64,000 nucleotides of DNA. Origin: Chimonanthus salicifolius (taxonomy: Eukaryota > Streptophyta > Magnoliopsida > Laurales > Calycanthaceae). Below, one piece after another: positions 51,809-63,060 of the stretch. The stretch is taken from assembly GCA_013350335.1 (NCBI GenBank), contig CM023540.1, positions 19,473,828-19,537,827 of the forward strand, given 5' to 3'. The translations under genes and the position numbers were made by a program. Positions within the stretch are counted from its first letter, which is position 1. Every line of letters starts with the position of its first letter. Under the pieces are notes generated by a model. The model was given only the letters and a program-made list of their open reading frames with translations. It was not told the DNA's origin and did no database searches.

Positions 51809-52120
51809 AGAAATGGTATAAATTTGGAAGGTGGTAAAGAGACTGGGGGGATTATAAACAATCCTCTCTTTTTCATTTTCCTTACTTTTTCTTTTTAACA
51901 AGCAACAGTCCACAAAATTGATTAATAGCAAACACACATGACAATGGAATCATTTTCTGCAATTGCAAACCACGGATCATATCAAATGCAAAATACATAG
52001 CTTTCTGCAAAGAGTTGAGGACTTGGTTCTCACTAAACAGGAGAGAATATTTTCACTGTCTGCATCATCTTCCCCACTGCATAGGGATAAGTATCATCCA
52101 TTATCATCTTCTCATCTTTA

Positions 52121-52233
52121 TCATTTTCTCATCTGCGTGAAAAGCTCAGATTTTCCAGCCCCCATGGTGCTGCTGCCACCAAATGGAGAGAAGCCGCCAT
52201 TTGTTTGCTTGTTGCCAAAGGCACCGAATCCAC
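52121..52233 (-). CDS. NUP214: NUP214 last exon
   Basis: The acceptor is ATGTCTAG. The exon encodes [20 protein letters not shown] and then SELFTQMRK, ending in TGA at 52121-52123. It completes the Gly codon split across the intron. Confidence 0.9.
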
Positions 52234-52506
52234 CTAGACATGAAACAATGTTTAGATGACATTCCATAACAATTTAGGTAGATGGGCTGATCTCAGGGCT
52301 TTGTATCAATGGAAGTCTTGCAGGATTTGACAAGAATGGTAGCTGAAGACTTGTTACAATGCTTTGATGGTAAGAAGTCAGATCAGATGAGCCAGACAAT
52401 GACTAAAACCAAGTAATGGTCTAATGGAGTTTAAAACAGTGCAAAAGAACCTAACCTGTTGCAGCGGCACCTGAAGCAGCTCCTCCAAATCCGCCAAAAC
52501 CACCTC

Positions 52507-52538
<32 letters not shown>

Positions 52539-54617
52539 CCACCAGAAGTAACACTGGCAAACCCACCTCCTGTAGCAGCACCAGCAAACCCTGCACTGCC
52601 CAACCCACCACCTGTAGTGAACCCTGTTCCAGAGCCAAATCCAACACTTGCTGAAGCAGCTGTAAAACCGACCCCAGGTAGACCAGGACCCAGTTGTCTT
52701 GACTGTCCAAAAGCACCGAGTACAGACCCCAGCGCCTGCTGCCCTGCTCCAATCTGTGCTGGTTGGCCAAACCCACTGCCTGTTGCTGGTGGAACACTAG
52801 GACCAGTACCAAAACCAGGAAACCCAGCCTGACTCACCGGTTGAGATGGTTGTGATGGAGTAGGAGATGAAAAACTAAAGGATGCAGGTCGGAACAGCTC
52901 ACCTGTAGGAACTGTCAAAGAAAATGGAGAGCTTGCAGGACGTGCCGTTGCAGCACCAAATGGACCACCAAAAGGGTTGGGTTTTGGTGCACTTGGGGCA
53001 GGGGTTGGTTCATGCCCAAATCCACCAAGGGCTTCCAAGCACAAGTCAGTTGTGATTGGAGCTTCCTCCTCCATCTCATCCTCTTGGGTAACAGTAATAT
53101 CCAAAGCTTCAGTCTTTCCCTGAGAGGTGGTTGCAGATGATACTGGGAACAAAATTCGTGCAGCAGATGGAGCTTCCGGTTGAGAATTCAAAGCAGCAGA
53201 AGCATTCAATGCAGAACCAAAAAAGTTGAAGGTTGAGGTCGTTGTATGAGAACTCAGTTGGCTTCCAGAAGACGAGCTTGTTGAGATTTCACCAGAAGGT
53301 GTCACAGATTGAGCTATTCTAGCCTTTGAAGTGAGTTCTTCAACAGCTACCTTAGGTTGTGGAGGGGGGCTCTCTGACACCACATTTTCAGAAGTTGGAA
53401 CAGATAGTGAGACCACCTGTGGTTTTTGTGTCTGAAAAGAGAGAGGAACAGGGGAAAAAATAATGGGAGTCGCTGCTGGTAGGGACGAAGATGGTGGCGG
53501 AGCCATTTTGTGGGCATCCACACTGGGTAATGGCCCTCCAAAAGGCTTAGTTGACTGAGAGGTTGCTGATGAGGATGATGCAGTTGATACGGGAATAGCC
53601 AATGGGGATGATTCACCTGACACAGAGATCGGCGATGAAGATGGGCAAGTTGATGAAACGATTGATGGTGCTAAAGACAGAGGTGGCGACGAGATCATTG
53701 AAGATGTTGGAGTTGATGTTTCACCAGAATGGGTTTTGCCTGTAGGTGCATCTGTTTGAACAAGCATACTAAAAGATGATGGAACAGGAGACACAGAAAC
53801 AACAGGTAAGCTATGGACCTTTTCTGGTACAGAAGACAAGCCATGCAGAGTTCCTGTCTCGCTAGTTTGGGGTTTTATATGTACTGTTTTTTTGGGTGAT
53901 GCAGGCTTTGTAGGTACAACAGTAGTGGAAATTCTTGACGATGCTTGGGCAGGAGCAGGAGTTTCAGACTGCACATCATATCTTGTTTCTATAGTTGAAA
54001 CAGTTTGGACTGTGGAAAGACCAGACTGCACAATACTGGTTGGCCCCTTGCTTGAGATCCCAGCTGAGCCCATATTCACCTTTGTCCTATTCTGAACAGT
54101 GCTGAAAGGTGATACCTCAGCTGACACAGATGATGGTTGGGGATTCACCTTTTGCACGTCATGCATCAAAGGAGATACCGATGGTATAGGTTGAAACACT
54201 CCTCCACCGTCCTTAGCCCATTTAAAAAGAGAAACTGGAGGAGAACCTGATGTATGTGTTGAGAGTGTATGTGTTGAGGGTTTCCCTAGAATCTCTACAA
54301 AAATAGTCATGGAAGAAAAAAACAATCAGGAATACTGCAGTTGTCCGCAATTACATTACGTTTGATGCCATGCTACAATCTACCTAGCATAAGAGAATAC
54401 TAACAACAATCACTTGAAACTGTCTCTCCCTCTCTCTCTCTCTCACACACACAAAAAATGATCCCCATCAACTAAGCCGCATATTTGTCTGTGTGGCCCA
54501 CTTAAATGGGTTACAAGAGGCAGGGTGGGTGGATTGCATATCCATGCTTGAACTATTGATGAAAAAAATCAGCTTTATCGGAAGTACAAATTTCAAAATC
54601 CCAACGATTTCAACAGT

Positions 54618-54696
<79 letters not shown>

Positions 54697-57600
54697 ACAC
54701 ACACAAATACAAAATGACACCCATCAACTAAGCCAAATACTTGTCTATGTGGCTCACCTGAGTGGGTTACAAGGGCATGTGTAGGAATCGTCCGATCATG
54801 GAATATTCGGCATTTTAATCCCAAGATAAAGGCAATTTCGAATACCATTCCATCAGTTGTGCTATGGACGGTGTGGAAGGAATGGAATACTAGGATATTT
54901 GAATTAAAGGAAACAGAGAAAAACAATCTTATCCAAAAGGCTTACACATGGCTATTGTCTGGAGTAGAATTCAAAGGGTTTAGAGCGGTAGCCTTCCTCA
55001 TTTCTTGCTAAGGCAAACTCCATGGCAACCCCCTCAAGCATGTACCTTTAAATTCAATGTCAATGGGGCTGCCAGAGGAAAAAACAGGCCCGACTGGTAT
55101 AGGAGGCGTGTTCCGTGATTGGAATGGGATGGACGTCGGCAATTTTCTCAGAATCCATAGGACGGCGAGATTCTAACTAGCCAGAACTTATCAAGATTAG
55201 GAAAGCATTGACCATTTGGTTATCAATAGGAAGGGGTAAATTGATCATTGAAGAGGACTCTACAAATGCAATGAAGTGGGCGGCAGAGTTAAAAAGACCT
55301 CCATGGAAAATGATCACAATAGTAAGAGAAATTAGAGCCTTATGTTCAGGAAGGGAGAGCTTTCGTGGCAGTCAAGAGAAATGCAAATCGCCAAAAACGG
55401 GGTGGATTCTAATACTATTGGCGTGTTTTATCTATGAGATCTTTTCGGGAGACTGAGCTTTTGCTTATGTTGAAGGAGATCATTTGTACTTTTGAACTCT
55501 GCTCTTTGTACTTTGCTCTTTTCTTTCTGGCTATCTTGGGGTTTATGTCTCTTAGACCCTTTGACAACATCCTTTTGTATATTTTTTCTATTTGTTACCG
55601 CTAAAAAAAAGGGCCAAGGTGGGTGGGTTGCAAAGATCCAAGTTTGGACTATAGATGATAAAAGAATCAACTTAATCAGATTGCTCTAGGTATACTTTTT
55701 TAAGTCCCAATGACTTCAAAGTAGATAGCTCTCTCTCTCTGTGTGTGTGTGTGGCCCCACTTGAATGGGTTACAAGAGGCAGGATGGCTGGGTAGCAAAG
55801 ATCCATGCTGGAACTATTGATGTAAAAAAAATCAGCTTGAATGAATTGCTCGAGGTACAGTTTTTAGAATCCCAATGATTTCAACAGTAGATAGGTCCAA
55901 GTTTGTGGAGAGCCTGCCTGATGGCTTCAATATGCAGGTGTAGGTGGGCTCAGAGGTCTTTGCTTGGAAGGGAGACCAAAAATCAGATTGAATGGATAAT
56001 TGTAGGTATGGTTTTGAAAGGTGTCAAAGATCAATGGGAAATGAAGTTGGAATTTCATCAATATTTTAAGCCAACAGTGCATGTCATTCGAGTATGGGAT
56101 TCCATACTTTAAGGGTCATATTCACAAGGTGGTAGTTGGGATATCTAGGATTAAGATATGGTACAATATCCATGATTGTGATTATTTCTTATTTTGGTAA
56201 CTAGATCAAGGATAGGATCATGAAGAGCCCTTCATATCCGTCTAGATTTGTCCCTTATACTCTATACATACCTCTTTTTATACTCTATATTAAACCTCAT
56301 TTTATAATGAATACAAGATACAAAGTTTTCTACCAAAAGAAAAAAAAAAAGAATCAACCAGATCTTAATCCTAAATGTCCTGTAACATTTGATGTGGGAC
56401 ATTAAGCTGCATAATATTTTGAGGGGGATCAAGGATCCTTCTTTTTTTTCGTATTTTATAATCTTAAGGAGAAAATCACCTTTCATATGAAAATCGCCGT
56501 GTCCATCCAACTGACTACATATATAAAATGATTCTGTACAATTTGGCACCAACTTGAATGATATAAATCATGTATGTAGGTGCATTTTCAGTATAGAACC
56601 AGACTCTGCTTAGTTAATGGCAAACCAGACTCTGCTTAGTTAATGGCAGTCTTTTTGTATGGACACCTAGATTCAAGTCAATCATTGTGGGAGAGGGACG
56701 GGAGGTCGTCTTCGCATAGTAGTAGACTAGAAATTTCCAAAGAAATGTATGTGCCACACGCACACACACATGCACACACACACACACATGCACATAAATC
56801 CTACAAATATATGACCCTTGGGGGTGCAAGGCTTGTCCAGACCCTTGACAAGCATAATTTTTTAGTATGAAAACCAAAAGTGTACAAGAGGAGACCAATG
56901 TCAAATTGGACATGCACCAACCAAGTGAGTTAAGGGCTTCAATTTTTCATAGCTGAGCTGCACCAAAAGTTTCTCCCCACCACCACAGTTCTCAAGTAGG
57001 CCAAATTTTCACGGAATAAAAAGAATGCTTTTTTAGGTTTCAAACAAATGGTGAATCATTACAAGAAAAACTTAAAAAAAAAAAAAAATTCTAAAGAGGA
57101 AGTCCTTGCCTGAGTGTGTGGCCTACAAGTGGGGTCCATAAACACCAATCCAAACCGTTGCATACACCCTTCTACCCTTTAGAATCGAAATCCAATGTAG
57201 ACTGATGCTTATGCAGCTCACTTTGCATTGGATCAAGTGCAAAGAAAATATAAATATTTATCCAATGATTTAACATTGAAGAAGCTTTAGAATCATGTGG
57301 TTGGATCCACTTTGGATAATTTGATACTCCATATGATTAGACATCTATCAATCATTTTGTTTGTGTCAGGAGCTTTGTAGACCTCCCCATCATTAAAAAA
57401 GACATCAAACTGAACACTAACTCACAGAGATACATGTGTGTCAAGAAGGGTTGGATTGCTAAAATGTGGGCTCCTTGATACTGAAAACCATGGTGTTAAA
57501 GAATTGTGGGAGTAACAGAACTCTAATGCTGTAAAGTAGTTTGTTGGACCTAAGCTCAAGGGGTAAACTGGATGTACTTTCCATGCATCCTTCAAAGTGT

Positions 57601-58364
57601 TTGAGCCCAGAATGATCATTTGGCAGGCTGCAAATCATGGTTCTCATAACACGTGCATACATGTGTACATGAATAATAAATAAATGAACATACTTTTGCC
57701 TACTACCTTTGTTTGAGGGGTATGTGCTCTGATGATCCATGTTTGTGAAAGATGCCGAGGACAAGAATTGAGATGCTGTTTGATCTTTCTGGCGCAAAAC
57801 AGAAAATCCATCTCCAAGTCGAGAGTTAAAGGCCACCTTGCCTAATGCAAAGGATGAGTCAATTGCACTAACTCTAGAACGTTCTTCTAGCGACAACCTT
57901 TTAACAGTTGTTTTCTGAGGCTCAAATCTAGCCAAACTCTGCATAAAAGCAAAAGCATCTTAATGAACATATATGTCTAGTGTCAGAAATGAAAAGAAAA
58001 AGGAGACGTTACCCTATCCAACGAGTCTCTCCTCCTCCTTGCAGTTTCTGGTTCAATACCCTTCAAAGGATTGGGTGCTTTCCTTCCAGGGTGTTCCTTG
58101 ATAGCACTAAATGAAGCTAATGGCAGTTTCTTAGTGGAATCTGGTGTACAATCAGCTTCTTTGGCATTTGGTGAACAGAAACTGTCACCATCATATGTTA
58201 GGCCGATTGATTCAAACAACTCCTTAGCAACATTTTGTCTCTTTACAGGGGGAGATTCTATATTCAACACAGCCATCTGTTTTGAGAGGCACTCAGACTG
58301 TTTCTCTGCAGCTGATAATTGTGAATTCACTGTGTTGTACAAACTATGCAAAGACTGAGTGAGT
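52121..58364 (-). CDS. NUP214: FG nucleoporin NUP214-like, 3' four exons (5' part not found)
   Basis: Exons on the minus strand are 58013-58364, 57707-57938, 52456-54294 and 52121-52233, with GT-AG introns and consistent phases. They give the C-terminal 844 residues. The first exon begins [20 protein letters not shown], a coiled-coil end, with [13 protein letters not shown] and [12 protein letters not shown] following. Then come [14 protein letters not shown], a long Ser/Pro/Thr-rich region, and FG repeats ([40 protein letters not shown]), ending SELFTQMRK. Disordered FG domains line the nuclear-pore channel and bind transport receptors. The RQLGPGLPG motif and the ELFTQMRK end fit plant NUP214 as I remember it. 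The N-terminal beta-propeller and remaining coiled coil were not found in the window. The 3.4 kb intron before the FG exon contains a LINE. Confidence 0.85.
52456..54294 (-). CDS. NUP214: NUP214 large FG-repeat exon
   Basis: 1839 nt. The acceptor is ATTTTTGTAG and the donor GTTAGG. Its first half is Ser/Thr/Pro/Val-rich linker with few FG sites. The last third is Gly/Ala-rich with FG, GFG and one AAAAAAAA run encoded by GCA/GCT repeats (about 52505-52535), a likely length-variable site. The open frame upstream of 54294 is intron. Confidence 0.9.
54424..55895. repeat. Tandem repeat array with microsatellite heads, interrupted by a LINE
   Basis: Three units of about 200-230 bp share the order (CT)n with (CA)n or (GT)n, a CCATCAACTAAGCC-like block (in the first two), a GGGTTACAAG block, GGTGGGTGG, a TTGAACTATTGATG-like block and CAATGATTTCAACAGTAGATAG. 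They start near 54424, 54618 and 55727. The second is split by the LINE at 54777-55608. All lie in the NUP214 intron. Confidence 0.75.
54777..55608 (+). mobile_element. 5'-truncated LINE fragment inserted in the tandem array
   Basis: The sequence contains [20 protein letters not shown], the end of the zinc-binding region, at about 54870-54925. Broken RNase H text follows ([56 protein letters not shown]). The tail is pyrimidine-rich, ending TTGTTACCGCTAAAAAAAA at 55608, the same tail as the LINE ending at 9177. AAGGGC occurs on both sides as a possible short target duplication. It is antisense to NUP214. Confidence 0.8.
56598..56649. repeat. 25-bp tandem duplication
   Basis: ACCAGACTCTGCTTAGTTAA followed by TGGCA occurs twice in direct succession in the NUP214 intron. 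Confidence 0.9.
56754..56795. repeat. (CA)n microsatellite
   Basis: Interrupted CA repeats (CACACGCACACACACATGCACA and so on) in the NUP214 intron. Confidence 0.9.
57707..57938 (-). CDS. NUP214: NUP214 exon with SLARFEP motif
   Basis: 232 nt, phase 0 in and 1 out, between TTTATGCAG and GTAGTA. It encodes [20 protein letters not shown], then [20 protein letters not shown] and STYPSNK. The leftover G plus AG of the next exon gives Glu. Confidence 0.88.
58013..58364 (-). CDS. NUP214: NUP214 exon with coiled-coil end
   Basis: 352 nt. It starts after TTTTTTTGCAG with one base completing a codon and ends AGG before GTAACG, phase 0. It encodes [20 protein letters not shown], then [16 protein letters not shown] and [14 protein letters not shown]. 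This is the most upstream NUP214 exon I could find. Confidence 0.88.
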
Positions 58365-61300
58365 CTGCAAAAAAAAGAGAAAAAATGAGAATGAAGTTAA
58401 AACATACAAATCCACAAACATATTTAGCAGGTTAAATGGTTACGGAGAATGAACAAATTCACAATTACCACTTCGCATTGGACACTTAAATATCATGCTG
58501 CTTTAGAATTGCATGGCTAGGTGTGAAATCTCAACGCATTTTATCATCCTGAACCATTGTTCTTGATATCTCAAAAAAAAAAAGGTTTCTCTAATTTATG
58601 TTAGAGAATGCAAGCAGATGTTGCTTGATTAAATTTTATTTATGATAATACCACATAATGTCCTCATGTTCTTGGTAATGCATTTCACTGTCTTCATATG
58701 AAAGATGAATGAAAGACTAGAACCTGGTTAAGTAAATAAAAACCACCATATATGTTGCTTGCATGCCCATGAACAATTTTAATGAACTGAGAATATCTTA
58801 AGAAAACACATCCCCTACACAAAGTGAATCTGGACATACGTTAGCTAACACATTGGCAAACTTGATAGCTTCACTAGAAAATATAACGTCCATTTAAGAA
58901 GCTATAAGACAAGGTGAGTGCCTACTGTTGCCACTTAAAGGTTAGCCCATGGAAAAAAAAATACTAATCCAATCAACCAACCACAGATATATGGGATAGA
59001 TGGCTACGATGATGATAGAGATGAAGATGAGGATGACAATCCAAGAATCTAGAAACAAAAGTGAAATATTCATTCCAGAACTCTCTCGGGCATGATCAAA
59101 TATAGAGAGCAAAAGAAATTGCAGTTGGTTGTTGCACATTAACTGTCCACATAGTTATATTCCTTGAATAATTGATAACTAAAGGGACAAAACTTGGGTT
59201 TGGCTCAACCTAAAGCAACCCATCGAAATAACCCATTATGGGCATATTCGCAGTAGCTTCCTTAGGTATGGGTAGAGACAAAAGAAAAATTGCAAATCAA
59301 GTTGAGTTCATGTCGAGGGCTTGAGTGAGAATGGGTCAACTCATGGTTATATATAAAATAAGTTATTGTTATGAAATATTTGTATATTCAATATGTAACA
59401 TAACGCCATATAAATGAAGACATGACTTTCATTGAACCCAACACAAACTGACTCAACTAGGCTTGTTCTTACAAATGGATCAGAACATCGAGTTGGGTTA
59501 GCTTTCATTCAAATGAGTTTAGATCGAGTTCTTAAGTGAAAATAGGAACGAGTCAGGTTTTGTTGAGGGTATCATAAATTGGGTATGGTTTGACTTACCC
59601 TAAACCAATCCAGCCCAACTTGTCTTGCACTTCCATTCACAAAGGGGCTTTTATGGTTGATCTAGAGAGGATTTCATGCGAAACTTGGAAAAGGATCCAT
59701 CAAACTCCAAGAGATGCTCCATCAGTTGGGTGGTAGATTCTTACAGTTTTCTCAAACCAAAAAAAGGGGAAAAGAATCAAAACTTAATTTCCAAAAGCTA
59801 CAAGCTAATTAGTTCATTTCTTTTCATCATGTCACAAAATTCATTCTATTGCTTTAATGATCCTTTCCCAGTCTCTCCCCAGTTACCACCAAATAGTTAA
59901 GATACAGTGTTCAACATTCACCTCTATATCGGGTTGCATGTCTAATCATCTTTTTATAGAAATGCCCCTTTAATCAATTTGAAACTCTTCTATCATATAA
60001 CACACTAGTTGCATATATTTGCTGTCCTAAACATTGTACCCGTCCTACTAGCTATAGCCAAATTAGATTCTCAATTTGCTCTATTGTTGCACCCAAATAA
60101 AGCTCTTCACAATCATAATAGGTCAACCTTCTAAATGAGGACGGGAGCACAAACCAGCAAGACGCTTTCTTCAATTTCCGATGCAAAGAAAAATATGGTA
60201 ATTGGAGACCATGGTGTTCATGATGAAGAGCTAAGAGCTAGCAGGGTCGTGGCCCGTGAAGCATTCTCTTCACAGCTATAAAGGACCTTTTAATATTTTA
60301 ACTTTAAAGAATGCCTTTTTATTGATGTATTTGAAAATTAGTTTTTCACCAAAGACAGGAATGAAGGTAATGAAAAGAACGGTGTGGGTTGGAGGAGGGT
60401 GTCATGCTTCATGTTAATACATGGGAATAGCAGAGGCAGTTGGAAGATGGTGACAGATGTCAGTTCATTGTTAATAGACAAAAACAACTAAGGCAAGAGG
60501 GGATTAGTAACAATTACCAACTGGAAGATGACGAACAGATGAAAATTTAAAAAACCCAAGAAGTTAGGGGTGGTGTAACCATTAGAAGAAGAGAGGAAGA
60601 GCTAGCTACAGGAAATGGATTCTACGGACAGTTCTCAATAAAGTAATCAGAGAGCTAGACCTTCCATGTTTGGGCCAAGAAGTGCTCCAACAGAAGGCCC
60701 ATAGGGTAGACATATGGGTCAAGGCCCTATTCGATGTGTTACGCATGAAAAAGCTCAATATTGAGGCCTCTATGCAAGGGATAAAGAAAAATGACGGACT
60801 TGCATTCCACCTCCTTAACAAGCACCTAATTAGAATTCCTTTTTCCTTTACATGGCAAGTAAGCAAGCAAGATTTGGAAGGCTTTGGGTGCCCACCTCCT
60901 TTCCCTTTTCGTTTTTCTTTTATTTATTTAATGATATAATAATACGTCATGCTTTTGTCATTACACACATGGCATTTGGAGTGATTTCAAATTAGGGAAA
61001 ATCTTGTGAATTTCATCGGTAAATAAGAGCATGGTCGACCATTGCAAGCCATGCAATTTGGGAATTCAAGTTTTGGTCGCCTCTTTGGTGAGTTGAGCTA
61101 TTTATTTTATATGTTTTCTTGTAATTTTGCAATTTTATTTTTTATTTGGACTATTATTTGCAAGAATTCATATTTGAAGCCTTTGTATATTCAAATTCGT
61201 ATGTAAATTACATACCTCAATGAAATTTTGGTAAGATTCATTTCCTTTAAGAGAAACATTTATTTGGCTTCACCATTGAAAATTGGATTTCCCAATATTT

Positions 61301-61600
61301 ATTTGGGTTGATTTTCTATGGAATTTCAGGTGAACTATTAACAAGTTTTCCTTTGTTCTAAAGAACCTTGGCACACAAAGTCCCAACTTAGGTGAATTTT
61401 CTTAGGATTTTCTCTAATTTTAAAAAATAGAGCTATAGCCAATTTGATACCCATTAAAGTGGCTCAGCTTTTTACTCTTTTGAAATAGGTTGCATAAGAA
61501 ATTTTAGACATTGAAGGCTAAACTTAAAGAGAAAAATATGAATATGCACGAATCCTTAGAGGGGGAGAAGGAGAGATGACTATAGAGCATATTGACACTT
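58365..61600. other. Probable NUP214 intron
   Basis: No further NUP214 exon was found here on the minus strand, so either the intron is longer than 3.2 kb or small exons were missed. An RTE-like tail phrase lies at 58975-59036 (ACCACAGATATATGGGATAG, then GATG repeats). 60606-60930 on the plus strand has coding-like text of unknown origin. 60980-61100 resembles the LTR-like stretch near 31270 (TGGTCGACCATTGCAAG). Confidence 0.45.
60606..60930 (+). other. Coding-like patch of unknown origin
   Basis: The plus-strand frame reads VIRELDLPCLGQEVLQQKAH, then RVDIWVKALFDVLRMKKLNI and KNDGLAFHLLNKHLIRI. The composition is protein-like, with amphipathic helices and no low complexity, but it lacks a start and is not recognised. 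It may be part of a retroelement or a decayed gene exon. Confidence 0.3.
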
Positions 61601-63047
61601 TATTTTTTTTTGAGCAGAGATGTAATTAGATTTTTTATTAAAGGAAAATTAAGAGTACAATGGTATAGAATAGGACTTGTATAAGAGGGCTATACAAGAA
61701 CGTACAGCTTTACAAGAAAGCATAAGAAAAACGTATAGTAGTATCAACACTTCAACACCCCTGACCATAATACACCCTAACCTAGTGAGTTGAGATTACA
61801 AAAATTCCACTACCGACACCCTCTTCTAGATTCTGATCTTCACCAGAAAATCTGCAACGCCATTCGCCAAATGCCTTACATGTTTGAATAGGATGCCTCT
61901 GTTCCAACTCATTTTCCTAATGTCCCTAATAATGTTAACCAACCTCAAAAAAATGCCTCTTCCTACTACTAGCCCAAGCGATAGCATTAACAAAGTCACC
62001 TTCAACAATAAGATTGCCATTCCCAAATCTTGTCCAAAAGTAGATAGCTCTTCTAATCGCAAGTAGATCCCCTTCAATGACTCTATAATCCCTTTGGATT
62101 TGGAGAAGAGTAATAGCATCCTCCCTCTATCATCATGGACTACATCCCCTATTTCAGTCGACCCAGGCTTTCCCCTAATGGCAACATTAAACTTATGAAG
62201 CCTAACTTAGGTTTCGTCCAAGATACTTTTACCCTCTTCCTCTTCCTATTTCCCCTCAAACAACTCTCCCACGAGAGATAAAAGTCATCAAGGAACAACT
62301 AACGAACTCCTTAGAGACTGACAACCAACCTCCTGAACTCCACTAGCCCTTTCAAAAACCTCCCCAACATCTCTTACCTTTCCTTCAAATACTTTATTGT
62401 TCCTCTCCTTCCATATTGACTAGAAGATTGTAGTTGGAATCAACCTCCACACCACTCCCCCAGTTCCTACAAGAGTACCTCCTCACCACTCGGATACAAC
62501 ATTCCCCACGCTCCTACTGAAAACCCAATTGCAACCCATCAAGCTTACAACATATCCCAAACATTCCTGGAAAACCGACACCTACACATCAGGTGATTGA
62601 CAGATTCCTTCTCTAGCCCACAAAGTACGCAAGCTTTTGATACTCCATCTGACAAGAGACCCATATCATTCAGATTAAATTTTACCAATACCTTTCCTTT
62701 GATTGTTGCCCAAGAAAATACTTGAACCCTAGGTGGGATTTTGCTGTTCCAAGCCAGAGTGTAGGGGGGGGGGGGGGGGGGGGGGGGAAGTTATGATAAT
62801 CAATACTGCCCTCAGGATTGCCTTAACTGGGAACGCCCTAAAGGATCAATGGACCAAAATCCACCTATCATCCTTCTCCAATGGTCGTTTTAGTAGAACA
62901 TGTTGTTCTTTTTCAAATTCCCTTAAGCCCCTCCTGAAGCTCACCGACCATTGAGATTGACCCTCAATTTATTCATAATAGTCTCTAACAACATCCTTAA
63001 TTCTTTCTAGCAGCCCTATACAACCTGGGGTAAGCATCTCTCAAGTT
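61601..63047 (-). mobile_element. 5'-truncated LINE, minus strand
   Basis: Likely target duplications are CATATTGACACTT (61588-61600) and CATAATGACACTT (63048-63060), with a T-run at 61602-61611 as the poly(A) tail, preceded on the minus strand by TCTCTGCTC. Minus-strand text includes WNSKIPPRVQVFSWATIKGK, then CVLCGLEKESVNHLMCRC (zinc-binding Cys/His motif), PTTIFWSIWKERNNKVFEGK-like text, and RNase H remnants ending VRHLANGVADFLVKIRI. It is in the same orientation as NUP214. A run of 24 G (62764-62787) has grown inside it. Confidence 0.85.
62764..62787 (+). repeat. Run of 24 G
   Basis: An uninterrupted G homopolymer inside the LINE. Its length should be treated with caution because such runs are prone to sequencing and assembly error. 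Confidence 0.9.
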
Positions 63048-63060
63048 CATAATGACACTT

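Noticed and set aside
52378..52832. ORFs overlapping the FG exon in other frames (Leu/Val-rich minus, Pro-rich plus)
   Set aside because: They are shadows of the Gly/Ala-rich NUP214 frame; the FG motifs and splice phases fix the real one.
54468..54926. 152-codon minus ORF with Cys-Val repeats
   Set aside because: It is the translation of (CA)n and (CT)n microsatellites in the NUP214 intron.
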